Position numbers and translations under genes: made by a program
Shown: positions 37,038 to 48,261 of the stretch, one piece after another
Position numbering within the stretch: the stretch's first letter is position 1
Layout of the letters: the number at the start of each line of letters is the position of its first letter
NCBI GenBank assembly: GCA_019054805.1
Contig: JAHQIY010000003.1
Span: 8,928,001-8,992,000, forward strand
DNA: 64,000 nt
Source of the DNA: Brachionus manjavacas
Lineage: Eukaryota; Rotifera; Eurotatoria; Ploima; Brachionidae
Reading direction: 5' to 3'
The notes under the pieces: model-generated
Told to the model about the DNA's origin: nothing
Database searches by the model: none
The model's input: only the letters and a program-made list of their open reading frames with translations

Positions 37038-37566
37038 TTAGTAGTCAAAAATACACGAATATTTTGATCTTCGATTGACTCATACTCGTAGTTACCAACA
37101 AACACTTCATCTTCATCTTCTGGAATTTTATTGTATTTTTCACACAATTCAATGATATCATGAATTGTTGGTCTTGATGAAACTGTCTTGTGTTTTTGCA
37201 ATTTTTTGGTGATGTTGTTAATTTTTGTAATCTTTGGTGGCTGTAAACCGTCTCTATTGAGTTGATTGATGATAACTTGAGGCTTGAATCCGAAATTATG
37301 AAGTTCTTGGATACGATTTAAGACTGTAGTTCGAAATCCTCTCTTTGTTTGATATTGTCAGGGTGGTTCGTGTGATCTTCGTCGCATACAAAAACAATAA
37401 CCTTCTTTACCATTGGAATGTTGATGATACAGGGAAACTCTACATTCATTATCCATTTAACATCAATAAAACCGCATCTTGTGATTGTTAGACTCTTAAA
37501 ACGCCAAAAGGCACCTTTAATTTCACCCTTCGTTTTAGATTCTTGAACATTCGTGTAATAGACCAA
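37038..37566 (-). pseudogene. MULE/FLYWCH-like transposon ORF fragment
   Basis: Two minus-strand frames join through a shift near 37330. The upstream piece reads GAFWRFKSLTITRCGFIDVK and later CDEDHTNHPDN, resembling the W, C and HxH pattern of FLYWCH or MULE zinc-binding domains. The downstream piece reads TTVLNRIQELHNFGFKPQVI, then PPKITKINNITKKLQKHK, an acidic stretch and a stop at 37038, resembling the helical region before the MULE catalytic core. The catalytic residues are not present. At 37575 it abuts the 5' truncation point of a Jockey-like element, which probably inserted into it. Confidence 0.4.
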
Positions 37567-37576
37567 TTAGCAAAAC

Positions 37577-38773
37577 GAGTTGTCTAGGAAAGTTACTGGA
37601 AAGAAGAGTTTATTCAAGATTATACAATTTTTTTGAACAAAATTCACTTCTTATCCAGAAGCAATCTGGATTTAGGAAACACCGTCGAACATCAGGCAAT
37701 CTTTTCTTTTTAATTCAAAAAATTGTGGAGTCATTTAATCGAAAAAAAAAGTTTGCTGCCTGTTTTTTGATATTTCTAAAGCCTTTGATAGGGTTTGGCA
37801 TGAAGGTTTACTTTTTAAATTGATTAAAATGAATCCACCTCATTACTTGACTAACTGGATTAGGTCCTTTTTAGATTCTAGGGGATTCAAGGTAAATGTG
37901 AATGACTACTTGAGCGAAGAATACCAAATAACTGCAGGTGTCCATCAAGGCTCAGTAATTAGTCCTCTTTTGTTTAGCGTATTTATTAATGACATCCCCA
38001 AAAGAAACAAAACAAATAACGAATACTCTCTGCTTTTCGCAGATGATCTAGTTACATTCTTCATTTATAACAACAAAGGGAACGTAGAAAATTAATACAC
38101 CAACGAACTAGAACAATGGCTTATTAAATGGAAAATGAAGATATCAGTAAAAAAGTCGTGTTCAGTAGTCTTTTCTAGGTACAAAAAAGAGGGTGATAAT
38201 CTAAACTTAAAAATCTATGGAAACAGAATAGTGAGCCAAAAAGAAATCAAGTTTCTTGGTATTAAATTTGATTCTAAGTTAAACTTTAATGTACTGGTAG
38301 ACGAAATCAAAGAACGCTGCAATAAAAGGTTAAATATTATTAAGATATTGTCAAACAAAAAATGGGGTCTCAATCAAAACACACTAGGAAATTTATATAA
38401 ATCTTTAGTCGGATCAATCTTAGACTATTCTTTTCCTTGCTTGAATTCATTTTCAGAAAATAATATCAAAAAACTACAAGCAATTCAGAATACAGCAGTC
38501 AGAGCTATCCTCAAGTTAAAATTTGATACTCCTTCCAACATGTTGCATCATGAGGCTTTTAATAAACTTAAATTACTAACAATCTCGAATCGGCTTTTTT
38601 AGTTGAGTGAGAGATATGTTGGGACAGGACTGAGACATTCTTTTCCACTGGTTGTTAGACTGGTGGAGGAATACAAAGAAGGTTTCGAATCAAGATTTAT
38701 TGAATACCCAACTCCATTGTGTAATTGCTATCTTACAATTTCTTCTTTTTTCCCTGAACAATCAATTTTTTAA
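37577..38773 (+). pseudogene. Jockey-like reverse transcriptase, 5'-truncated, two stops
   Basis: One frame stays open from 37577 to 38773 except for TAA at 38093 and TAG at 38600, so this is a recently dead copy. RT landmarks in order: LGKLLERRVYSRLYNFFEQN, KQSGFRKHRRTSGNLFFLIQ, FFDISKAFDRVWHEGLLFKL (first Asp), AGVHQGSVISPLLFSVFIND, LLFADDLVTFF (catalytic DD intact), LKWKMKIS-type block (WLIKWKMKIS), FLGIKFDSKLNF, and the C-terminal part LYKSLVGSILDYSFPCLNSF with LQAIQNTAVRAIL. The frame ends SFFPEQSIF. Endonuclease and ORF1 are missing. Of all copies here this is the best preserved and would serve as the family reference. Confidence 0.85.
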
Positions 38774-38960
38774 AAAAATATCCTTAAACTCTCTCTAGTT
38801 CTCTAACTCTCTAGTTCAATTTCATTAATTTTCATCTATTTTAAACCATTTTATTACATTTTTTTTTTTCTATCTTATTTAACTTTATTTTATTTTGATT
38901 TTTTTTTTATCTGAAGGAGCTTTTGCTCGGTACAGAAAACATATAAATAAAATTGTTTCA
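38774..38960 (+). repeat. 3' UTR and terminus of the Jockey-like element
   Basis: T-rich 3' region ending in TCTGAAGGAGCTTTTGCTCG, GTACAG and a short ATAAATAAA tail near 38955. The GAAGGAGCTTTTGCTC stretch can fold into a small stem-loop. The same terminus is found at about 26320 (plus) and at 41965, 57320 and 59310 (minus). Confidence 0.65.
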
Positions 38961-39043
38961 CGAATTTCTGACAGCAAAAAATGTAATGTATCAAGGTAAT
39001 TTATTCATACATACTTTGTAAATAATCTTTAAAAATATATTTA

Positions 39044-39911
39044 CAGTCAATCCTCCGTATAACGAGACCCTATATAACGAGAAACCCTTTATAACGAGCA
39101 ACTTGGCTAGAACCGATTACGAGCTATAGAAAAAGATATAAAAATTAATTCGATATAACGAGCTTATAATGAAATACCGCTTAATCATTTTCTTAAGAAT
39201 AAAAACTTCCTATAACGAGCTTGAACAAAAGAAATTTTTTCACACTTTTTATATAAAAAAAAATAAAAATAAAACAATTAACTTATCTTCATGAATAACT
39301 ATAAATCACCAGAAAACATTTCCTATCTAATTGTTTATAAAAAATGTCCAATCTTAATCAAAAAAAAAGAAAGTGTATTTCACTTGATATAATGATATAT
39401 CTTCGTTTGAAAAAAAGTTAAACTTTGACAAATATACTTATGTTTCAATCGACTCAAATTTTCCTGCACGCGGCTTATTATCAGATGTTGAGATCATCAG
39501 TTCAGTTAACAATACAGCACAAAATGATGACAGTGATTCTGATGTCGAAGAAATCGAAAAACCTAAAAAACCTGTTATAAGCTCAAAAGAAGCTATCGAT
39601 AAAATTAATGATTTAAAAGATTTTTTTTTGAATAAAAACCAAGATTTCTCAAAAATAGTTGATTTTTTGTTTAATATTGAAAATGTTGTGATTGAAAAAT
39701 GTAATACCAAACAAACATCTATTAAAGATTTTCTAAAAAAACAATAATTTTGTATTTTTTTTCCTTTTTTATTTATTTTTTTACCAATAAACATTTTGAA
39801 AAATAAAATTTTTTTGCCCATCTTTTTCAATGCAATTTCGATATAACGAGTTTCGATATAACGAGCAACGAAATTTTCGCCCAACTTGCTCGTTATATCG
39901 AGGATTGACTG
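39044..39911 (+). mobile_element. pogo/Tigger-type deletion derivative
   Basis: The left end CAGTCAATCCTCCGTATAAC and the right end (reverse complement CAGTCAATCCTCGATATAAC) are inverted copies, each flanked by TA (39042-39043 and 39912-39913). Further internal copies of the TATAACGAG motif lie near both ends. The 868-bp element keeps only the last part of its transposase frame at 39436-39747. Confidence 0.8.
39436..39747 (+). pseudogene. Tigger/JRK-type transposase C-terminal remnant
   Basis: The open frame ends at 39747 and reads SIDSNFPARGLLSDVEIISS, an acidic stretch DDSDSDVEEIEKPKKP, then VISSKEAIDKINDLKDFF and a Lys-rich end TSIKDFLKKQ. An acidic linker followed by a SSKEA(I/L) helix is typical of the C-termini of Tigger/JRK-type transposases. 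The DNA-binding and DDE domains have been deleted between the terminal repeats. Confidence 0.6.
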
Positions 39912-39932
39912 TAATTACCAAATCATAATAAA

Positions 39933-40097
39933 ATGTCAAAAAGAAAAGCTGCTTTAGAAGCCTTGGATCGTTGGACCCAAATCGATGATAATGACTCAAA
40001 TGCTAGGAGTGAAAACGAAGCTGATTTCACTGATCACGATTGTTCTGATTCTAATGATGATAGCAAGGATGACGAGGATGAGGAAATAAAAATGTAA
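39933..40097 (+). pseudogene. Possible piggyBac-type transposase N-terminus
   Basis: A 54-codon frame starting MSKRKAALEALDRW and continuing with an Asp/Glu-rich stretch. The start resembles the N-terminal piece of the relic at 3.4 kb (LQALELLRNADD versus LEALDRWTQIDD), and acidic N-termini are common in piggyBac transposases. No core domain follows. It lies just outside the TA of the pogo-type element. It could instead be an exon of an unrecognised gene. Confidence 0.3.
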
Positions 40098-40137
40098 CAA
40101 TATAGGAAAATTTGTACAAAAAAAACTTAAATATTAA

Positions 40138-40671
40138 AGTAAGACAGCCTGATTATTTTATGTGTGAACGGGGTGACAACTTTTAAATTAGCTTATAAAA
40201 TTGTTAATTTTCTATAGGCATTGGGAATTTTTTTTTAAAAATAAGTAATTGAGTGTCCAGACAATTTAAATAAAAAACAGCTTGTAGAAAAAAATTTTTT
40301 TCTAATTTTTTTTGAGTCAAAAAATAAAATTGGTCAAAAAATGTGATTTTCTATCAAACTATGTATTTGGTTTAGGGTTTAAATTTCAGATATTTTAATT
40401 TTATTTAAATCACCTTTTTTACCATTTAATCTAAAAAATGTTCAACGAATTTGCTAAAGAAAAAAATATTACAATTGTTTTTTTTACACGGACTTTTTAA
40501 AGGGGTGAATTTTTGAACTTTTGGAACCGAATTACCCTTTATCCCATTTACCCCAGCAGCTAACCGGGTGGCCCAAAAATTTCGGACTAAATGGGTGATT
40601 AAATTTCGCGTTTTCCATCGTTACTGAGTCTTTAAGAAAATTATCAAAAAAATAGGTTAGGCCGTCTTACT
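40138..40671. mobile_element. Probable MITE with AGTAAGACRGCCT ends
   Basis: AGTAAGACAGCCT at 40138 and AGGCCGTCTTACT ending at 40671 are inverted copies with one mismatch. The 534-bp interior has no coding content. Target duplication unclear. Confidence 0.45.
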
Positions 40672-40883
40672 ATATATTTATTAATCTTATTTATTATATT
40701 ATTTATCAAAAACTAAGACGGATCATTTTGACCCGTACGATCATAAATGCTATGAAAAAAATTTAATGATTTCAGAATTTTTATTTATGAAACAGTTCTA
40801 TCAACTGGATTAACTAATCAAGCATTAATATAGAACTTTTTTTTGAAAAATTTTGTAATTTTGATTGATGGCTTTACCAATGT

Positions 40884-41255
40884 TTAAACACATTGTGATA
40901 TTTTTTTCAATTGTTCTGGACTTAGTTTAGAAAAAAGATCTTGCAAGGCACCTTCCGTTGCGCCTTTTCTACTCTTAGTGCCTCGTTTTTGACCACTACC
41001 CAATCCGTCACAATTTACTCTTCCATCCCAGACCCATTTAAGTTTTCGCACTCGTCCCTTTATTTCAGCCTTGCAACTGTGATTACAAATGTTAATCCTC
41101 GATCCACTCCATTTATGAAGTTTGAATACTAAAGTACCTATTGATATTCCACACCCAACCCAATTACCTTGAATACATGGCAATATATCGGCTGTTTCAG
41201 TCTCAACAGCCAAAAAAACAACGAATACCATATAAATAAGATATTTTAAATTCAT
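40884..41255 (-). CDS. Secreted anti-lipopolysaccharide-factor-like protein
   Basis: Single-exon ORF of 123 residues. Residues 1 to about 22 are a signal peptide (hydrophobic YLIYMVFVVFLAV). The centre holds Cys61 and Cys82 with 20 residues between them, starting KAEIKGRVRKLKW: the length and alternating basic/hydrophobic pattern of the disulfide-closed beta-hairpin that binds lipopolysaccharide in arthropod anti-lipopolysaccharide factors. Before it stands NHSC, and after it the pattern C-x-G followed by GTKSRKG and a helix ALQDLFSKL, both matching ALF order. Four further cysteines (27, 35, 57, 122) are not part of the usual two-Cys plan and suggest extra disulfides. A TATA sequence lies about 60 bp upstream. 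Secretion and a defence role are inferred from family resemblance by eye; a lineage-specific secreted protein is the alternative. Confidence 0.65.
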   Translation of the reverse strand: MNLKYLIYMVFVVFLAVETETADILPCIQGNWVGCGISIGTLVFKLHKWSGSRINICNHSCKAEIKGRVRKLKWVWDGRVNCDGLGSGQKRGTKSRKGATEGALQDLFSKLSPEQLKKISQCV

Positions 41256-41308
41256 CTTTATAGATTTGAAAAAATAAAATTAATCTTTAATTTCTATTTA
41301 AACAGTCT

Positions 41309-41317
41309 CTTTTTATA
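41309..41317 (-). promoter_or_regulatory. TATA box of the ALF-like gene
   Basis: The minus strand reads AAGTATAAAAAGAGAC about 60 bp before the ATG at 41255, a sensible distance for a short leader. No kappaB-type GGGRNNYYCC site was seen nearby. Confidence 0.45.
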
Positions 41318-41944
41318 CTTGTTTTTAAATAAATAAAAATGCTTACCTTACCTTTAAAAAGGGAAAAAAAAACTTTCAACATAATGACACTTGATTATCA
41401 AAGCATATTTTTCAAGATTTAACTTTTGAAAAAGACATCCCAAATAGGCATGTGTAAAAGTTCTTTTCCGATAAAAACTGATAAAAATTTAATTTCAAAA
41501 TCAGATGTAAATTAAAAAAATGGCGAAACTTAAGTGGAAAAATTGTTCATATTTTATTTTATTTTTTTGGTATAAAATTTGAGTTACTTTTAAATTGATT
41601 ACGAAAATTTTACTGACAAAATTAAACAAATTATCGGGCAAATTTAAGTTTGAGATCAAAATCAAAAGATCAAAATATAAATTGTAATAATTTTTTTTAA
41701 TAATAGAAAAGAAATATTTTTTTTCCAAAACAATCACTTGACATGTCATGTTAAGTTTATTTTCATTTTAAAAATTTAAAATGTCCCTCTTGATCGCACT
41801 TATTTTTAAAGACAAAAAAAATTCACTATTTTAAATTATATAATTTATTTAAGTGGAAAAATAACATTATTTAAGTTTGAATGAATGGATATAAAAGTAT
41901 TAAAATTTTAATTTTTGAATTAACTTTACCTGAATTATTTAAGT

Positions 41945-42010
41945 TATTTATTTATTTATTTGTTAACTGTGCCGAGCTAAAGCTCCTTCAGAATAAAAAT
42001 AAAAAATAAA
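41945..42010 (-). repeat. Jockey-like 3' terminus, minus strand
   Basis: The minus strand reads CTGAAGGAGCTTTAGCTCGG, CACAGTTAACAAATAAATAAATA, the shared terminus of the Jockey-like family with its tail. Little of the body remains upstream; the A/T-rich stretch to about 42170 may belong to its 3' UTR. Confidence 0.6.
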
Positions 42011-42799
42011 AATTAAGTTAAGTAAAATTAAAAAAGTTAAGTAAAATAAAATCAAAATACAAAAATAAAAATAAAAATATGAATAAAGTTTGTAAGAGTT
42101 AATAACCTGGAATAAAAAATAGATATATGATAATGAGAGTTTTAGGTCATTATTTAAATTGTTGATTGTTTTTGTTAAATAAGTTAGAGATCGATCATTT
42201 TGATTTTAATTTGATAATGATTCATTATTAGACATAACATGTCAAGTAATGTTTAGTATTTATTACTTAAAAATATCTAAATCCTTCGATTAATTAAGTT
42301 TTAAAATTTTAAATGATCGTTTTAATCTTAAAATTTGATTAGAAACTTCAATTTGCCAATTTTCGGCGTTGTGAAATTCATCAAAAGTTGAACATAAATA
42401 TTTCCTTTTTGTAAAATTAAATTAAAGATAAAAAAATTTTTGACAAAAATTGCTTCTTGGTAAAACATGCTATTTTGCACTTTTTTACCCAAAATTAAAC
42501 CTTTGATTTTTTTACTATCAAACAAATCAGTAATTAAATTTAATCTTATGGGCTTCAGAGCTTGGATATTAATATTTAGAAAAATTACTACATCACAAAA
42601 AAATTTCCCCAATTATTTCACTTTGGGAATGAATCAAAACATAGAAAAATAAAAATGTTGGATTTAATTAACTTAAATCTTTAAGGCTAAGTTAGACGAA
42701 TTTTTTTAAGAATACATAGAAAAATTAAAGAAATTTTGCAAGAATTTGAATTGAAATGAGTAAATTTTTTGTTTTAATGATTACAAAAATAGAATAGAG

Positions 42800-43960
42800 A
42801 GAATTTAAAAAAAAATAGCTTATCAATTTATTTATTTATTTTTTAAATAAATTCGAGGAGTACCTCAGACTGTTCAGAATGGAATTAAATCCTTCTTTTT
42901 GTCCAGTGTTAAGCCCAGTGTTAGTAAATCAAATGAGTTATGTGAACATTTTTACTAATAAAATAAGTTTATAGTTTTAGTTAATAAGTTTTTATGAAGA
43001 AACAATATCTTTGAAATCTAAAAAGAAGTGAACTTAGCGTTCAATCATCTATTGACTTAAATTCATCCAGGTCTGATCTTAATTGTAGGTGGTTTGATTT
43101 TTTGATGAAAAATTATTTGATCATAACTTAAGAGCGTGTTTCAACCGAGTCCAATTTGAGCTGGTTATGCATGTCAGTGATTCTTTTTTGTTTGGAAAGA
43201 ATTTGATGTATCTAAAAATTTTGTTTTGGAGTTTTTGAAGACCTGATGATATTTTTTGCGTCCAACAACAAAGTGGAATAAAAGCATAATCGAAGATTGA
43301 ACGGAAAAAGCTTTTGAAAATAATTTTGCATAGAGCCAAGGAATTTTTGAGTTTTTGGCCTTTTATTCTCCGAATGACATTGATTTTTGATGTAGTTCTT
43401 GAGCTAATACTTTCAAAAAGGTTCTGAAGCTGAGTCTGGGGTCCAATCTGATACCCAAAACGTCGGAAATGGTTCCACTGGAATCGGATGCTGGTCGAGA
43501 AATAGATTGTGTTTGTGTTTTGAATGATAGTTTTTGTGATAGCCTGCTGTTGTAAAAACGGTTTTAAATGTCCTCTTAATGTTTTTCGTAGATCCCATTC
43601 ATTACAATATTGTTTTATGCAGTCGATTGCATGATTTAAGGTAACTTCAATCATTTTTAGTGATTTGTTTGTGAACCAAATGCACAAATTTTCTGCAAAA
43701 AGGGCAGATTTAACATTCTTAGAGATCGTTTCAGATATATGACTAAAAAAAGTAAAAAAAGAGTTGGTGATAAACAGCTTCCTTGGGGTGCTCCGTTTGT
43801 TATGCGGAATTCTTTCGACGAAGTTTTGCTAGAGGAATTTCATTTTTACTAAAGCCGACGATTATTGATTGTATAAGACGAAATATCTGGTCTTGGCTGC
43901 TGATGTTCTTTTGAAAAACAGTTTGACACGAAGGAAGAATTTTATTTGTTTCAAAATAGC
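42800..43960 (-). pseudogene. Non-LTR reverse transcriptase relic, minus strand
   Basis: The minus strand carries RT blocks in broken frames. Around 43800-43770 it reads GAPQGSCLSPTLFLLF. Around 43690 it reads LFAENLCIWFTN, where FA-E-N stands in place of the catalytic FADD, so activity is lost. The long frame 43687-43121 continues with AIDCIKQYCNEWDLR, a thumb-like region, and FFRSIFDYAFIPLCCWTQKI with LQKLQNKIFRYI, matching the C-terminal part of the Jockey-like copy. It diverges from that copy enough to be a separate subfamily. Confidence 0.7.
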
Positions 43961-45785
43961 TTATCAATAAAAATCCATCAATTTCTTATATTTTTCTCAT
44001 AATGACTCTAATTTAAATGTACATGAACCAGAAGAAAAAAATATTTTAACTTATATAATCAATTAATTGGTTTATTTGATTTAAAAGATAATTAAACTTG
44101 ATTAAATTTTATGATTTTTTTATTTTTGAATTAATTTAACATTATTTTTTTCTGCCTATTTTAAAATTAAATTTAATAATTAAACATTTTTGATTTTTTA
44201 CGCTTAAAAATACTCTATGATTTTATTTCTACGTTTTTTATGCTAAGATAATTTCTATGTTTTTTAAAATTCTATGTTTTAATACACACCCTTCACAATA
44301 GCTTTTTTATAGGATCTATAATCTAAATGACAATAAAACTTTTTGGCGGTGAATTGAAACTAGCTTTGATAAATTTTACGATTTTTTTTGCTAAATTAAT
44401 TATGCTATTTTGATTGTTGTTTAATTGAATCGCAATCATTTAGATAGATTTTCAAAATTTTTCAAAGTACAGAGCCTAAAAAGTTCATGTATTTTGAAAA
44501 ATAGAACTTGTTTAATTATCTCTGACAATTAATCGGATCATTTAATTTAAAAAATTTTTTTTTTCTGTTGGAAACTTTTTTAAATTAATATATATTAATT
44601 CAAGAATATTTAATCTATTAAATAAATCATCAAATGAAAACATATCTGCTAAATAAACCCTCATTTAATAAATTTGCTTAATTAAAAATATAAATAATTA
44701 ATCTAACGAAACGAAAAAATTAATCTAACATTAATTTCAAATCAAAATATCTTAATGTTTATGAATCGACGCTTCATCGTTTTTCACTTAGATGAAAGAG
44801 GACAATTTTTTATTAAATTGACTTCGACATCACATCAAAATTTTGTTAATTTGGCAATCTTTAAGGCTAAGAATAGTTAATTTTTAAGGACATCTTGAAT
44901 AAAAAAATGATTTAGAAAATATTATTATGATTAATACTTTGATGAGAATCAAAATAAACAATAAATGGTAATTTTTGGATGTATTGTTCAAGAGATATCA
45001 GCAAGAAGAGTCAAAAATAGCCTATTTTTTCACATTTTTTATGCCAAAAAAATGAGTGAATAAAATTTAATTTTTCTGAAAAAAAATTTACTTAATTTAA
45101 AAAAAAGTAATTAATAATAATTTTTTTAAATAAAAAATCTCAGCAAAATAAAAAAAAAATTAAAATAAAGATAGACAAGTTTTTATTTATAAAAATATTT
45201 ATTTTTAAATTCAAAGCGAGATCTTTGAGCCTTGCTCCCCATTTTGAATAAATCATGTTGTAGCTTATTATTATTTATGATTTAAATTTTTAAAATAATT
45301 TAGTAGTAATTAATTTTTTCCGAGGAGACTAAATTGAGCGCTCAAATGATTGAATAAAATATGCATATTTACAGAAAACTTGATTTAAAAAAAAACGCTA
45401 TTTAAAACTTTAAAAAAAAAATGGATTATTTCAAAAAATATCTAAAATTAATATTAAATTTTAAGTTTCTAAAATTGATCTTTTAATTTCAAGGGTGTGT
45501 AGAAGGGTTAGATCTAAAAACGAGAGCCAAGTTTTCAAAAAAATTTTTAAATTATTTTTCAAAATATTTGTACTAATTTTTTGGTTTTATTATAATAAAA
45601 TTTCTAGACTCTTTGTGATTGATTGCAAGCTAAATTTCTCATATTCTCAGCTTCTTATATAACTAAAATTCTATATGCTAATATTGCTTATATAAGACTC
45701 TATTATAACATTCAACCCAAAATATAAAAACTCAAATCAGTTTAACCAATTTAATAATTTTCCCGATAAAAACTAATTAAGTTTT
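43961..45785. other. Intergenic upstream of SDHA
   Basis: AT-rich, with no coding region or repeat recognised. The SDHA promoter should lie in the last few hundred bases; no clear TATA box was identified. Confidence 0.45.
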
Positions 45786-45789
45786 TAGA

Positions 45790-47995
45790 ATGTTCCAAAT
45801 AAGACATACTCGCTCTTTGGTGAACTCTATAAACAAATTGGTAATTTTTCTCTTGGACCAAGATTCCTTTTTTTAAATGAAGTATCATTTAAGTATTCAC
45901 GACAACAAGTATGTGGATTTAAAATAGACACTGATCGACGAAACCAAGCAGCGCAACATTCAGCCAAATCGAATGTAAATTTAATAATTAAAATTAATAA
46001 AAATTTTTAAGAGATTTTATTTTTTTTGAATTTTAGAAGGCCAGCTATAGTATTGTAGATCATTCATATGACGCTTTGGTAGTTGGAGCCGGTGGTGCCG
46101 GTTTGAGAGCAGCATATGGTCTGTCAAATGCCGGGTTTAAAACTGCTGTCATCACAAAACTATTTCCGACTCGTTCTCACACAGTAGCTGCTCAAGGAGG
46201 CATCAATGCTGCTTTGGCTAACATGGACGAAGATAAGTGGCAATACCATTTTTATGACACTGTCAAGGGCTCAGATTGGCTCGGGGATCAAGATGCTATC
46301 CATTATATGGTGAAAAAATTGAAAAAAAATTAATGTTTTTTTCTAATTTTGGGTTTTTAAGACCGAAGAAGCACCTAAAGCAGTATTGGAATTGGAAAAT
46401 ATCGGCATGCCTTTTAGTAGACGAAGTGATGGTAAAATATACCAAAGAGCTTTTGGTGGAGCTTCTTTGGGCTTTGGTAAAGGTGGTCAAGCGCAGAGAT
46501 GTGCCGCTGTGGCAGATAGAACCGGGCACTCATTGCTTCATACTCTCTACGGGCAATCTTTGAAGTACGATACTGACTTTTTTATTGAATATTTTGCTCT
46601 TGATTTAATCATGAAAAATGGCAAGTGTGTTGGAGTAACTGCCATTTGTCTTGAAGACGGAACCATTCACAGATTTGCTGCCAACAATACTGTAATTGCC
46701 ACTGGCGGCTACGGTCGTGCTTACTTTTCATGCACATCAGCACACACATGCACTGGGGATGGCAACGCCATGGTCACTAGAGCTGGCATTGCCAACGAAG
46801 ACATGGAATTTGTACAATTTCATCCTACTGGTATTTACGGAGCTGGTTGTTTGATCACCGAAGGATGCAGAGGCGAGGGTGGTTTCTTGGTTAATTCAAA
46901 AGGAGAAAGATTTATGGAAAGATATGCGCCCAATGCCAAAGATTTAGCCTCAAGAGACGTTGTTTCCAGATCAATGACCATTGAGATTAGAGAAGGTAGA
47001 GGCGTTGGCGCAAAGAATGATCACATTTATTTGCAATTGCATCACTTACCCCCGGAGAAATTGAAAGAAAGATTGCCAGGTATTTCTGAGACAGCTTACA
47101 TTTTTGCCGGAGTTGATGTAACCAAACAATCGATTCCAGTAATTCCGACTGTTCACTACAATATGGGAGGCATTCCGACCAACTGGAAGGGAGAAGTAAT
47201 TGTGCACAAAAATGGAGAGGACCAAGTTGTTGAAGGTTTACATGCTTGTGGTGAGGCAGCTTGTGCTTCTGTGCACGGTGCCAATCGTCTTGGAGCTAAT
47301 TCCTTGCTAGATTTGGTAATTTTCGGCCGTGCTTGTGCCTTGAACATCGCCAACATAAGCAAACCCGGCCAAGCTGTTGAATCATTGCCAGAAGATGCCG
47401 GTGAGGCTTCAGTAGCAAACATTGATAAGCTTAGGAGCTCAAAAGGATCAATCAAAACATCTGAATTGAGATCTAAAATGCAACACGTAATTTAAATAAA
47501 AACTTCATAATTTCAATTAAAAAATTTATTCAAATTTAAAATTTAATTTAGATCATGCAAAATCATGCTGCTGTGTTCAGAGATGGTCCAACTTTGGTAG
47601 AAGGCTGTGAAAAAATGAGCGAAGCCTACAAAATGCAAGAAGAATTGAAGATCGATGACAAGGGCTTAATCTGGAACTCTGATTTGATTGAAACATTGGA
47701 ACTACAAAATTTGATGTTGAATGCCATGCAAACCATTTATTCTGCCGAGGCCCGCAAGGAAAGCAGAGGAGCCCATGCTCGTGAAGATTTTACTGTTCGA
47801 GTTGACGAGTATGATTACAGCAAGCCTATTGAAGGACAACAAGTAAAGCCCTATGATCAACATTTTAGGAAGCATACTCTGACCGAAATGGACTTGGCTA
47901 GTGGAAAAGTGGATATCAGATACAGACCGGTTATTGATCATACTCTAGACGCTCAAAAAGTAAGGACAATCGAGCCTCAATTAAGAAAATACTAA
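45790..47995 (+). CDS. SDHA: Succinate dehydrogenase flavoprotein subunit, mitochondrial
   Basis: Five exons: 45790-45840, 45894-45974, 46037-46309, 46362-47486, 47552-47995. They give 657 residues, close to the usual metazoan length of about 660. The product is the FAD-bearing catalytic subunit of complex II. It oxidises succinate to fumarate and passes electrons to the iron-sulfur subunit in the inner mitochondrial membrane, linking the citric acid cycle with respiration. Exons 1-2 encode an Arg-rich, poorly conserved targeting region. Visible landmarks: GAGGAG at 61-66 (FAD dinucleotide fold), [10 protein letters not shown] with His92 as the covalent FAD ligand, the substrate-site stretch [20 protein letters not shown], and [15 protein letters not shown] near the C-terminal part of the FAD domain. 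The C-terminus ([16 protein letters not shown]) is intact. All introns are 52-65 bp with GT-AG ends. Polyadenylation signal AATAAA at 48145-48150. No sign of damage. Confidence 0.97.
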
Positions 47996-48261
47996 GCATT
48001 GAGGAATTTAAAAACTAATTATTTTGGTTTTTGTAGTTAACTATTTTTAACTCGATCTTGTTTTAATTTAAAACTAATGAAAAATTTACAATATGGTAAA
48101 AATCATTAAAAATGACTCGGAAAGTTGATATTTTAAATTTTACTAATAAATTTATTCTAAAAAAATAACAATTATTTATTAAAAAAGAACAAAATTAAAA
48201 AAAAAATTTATTGTTAATAATTTTAGAAATACTGATTCTTGAATTAATTTTTTAGTTATAT

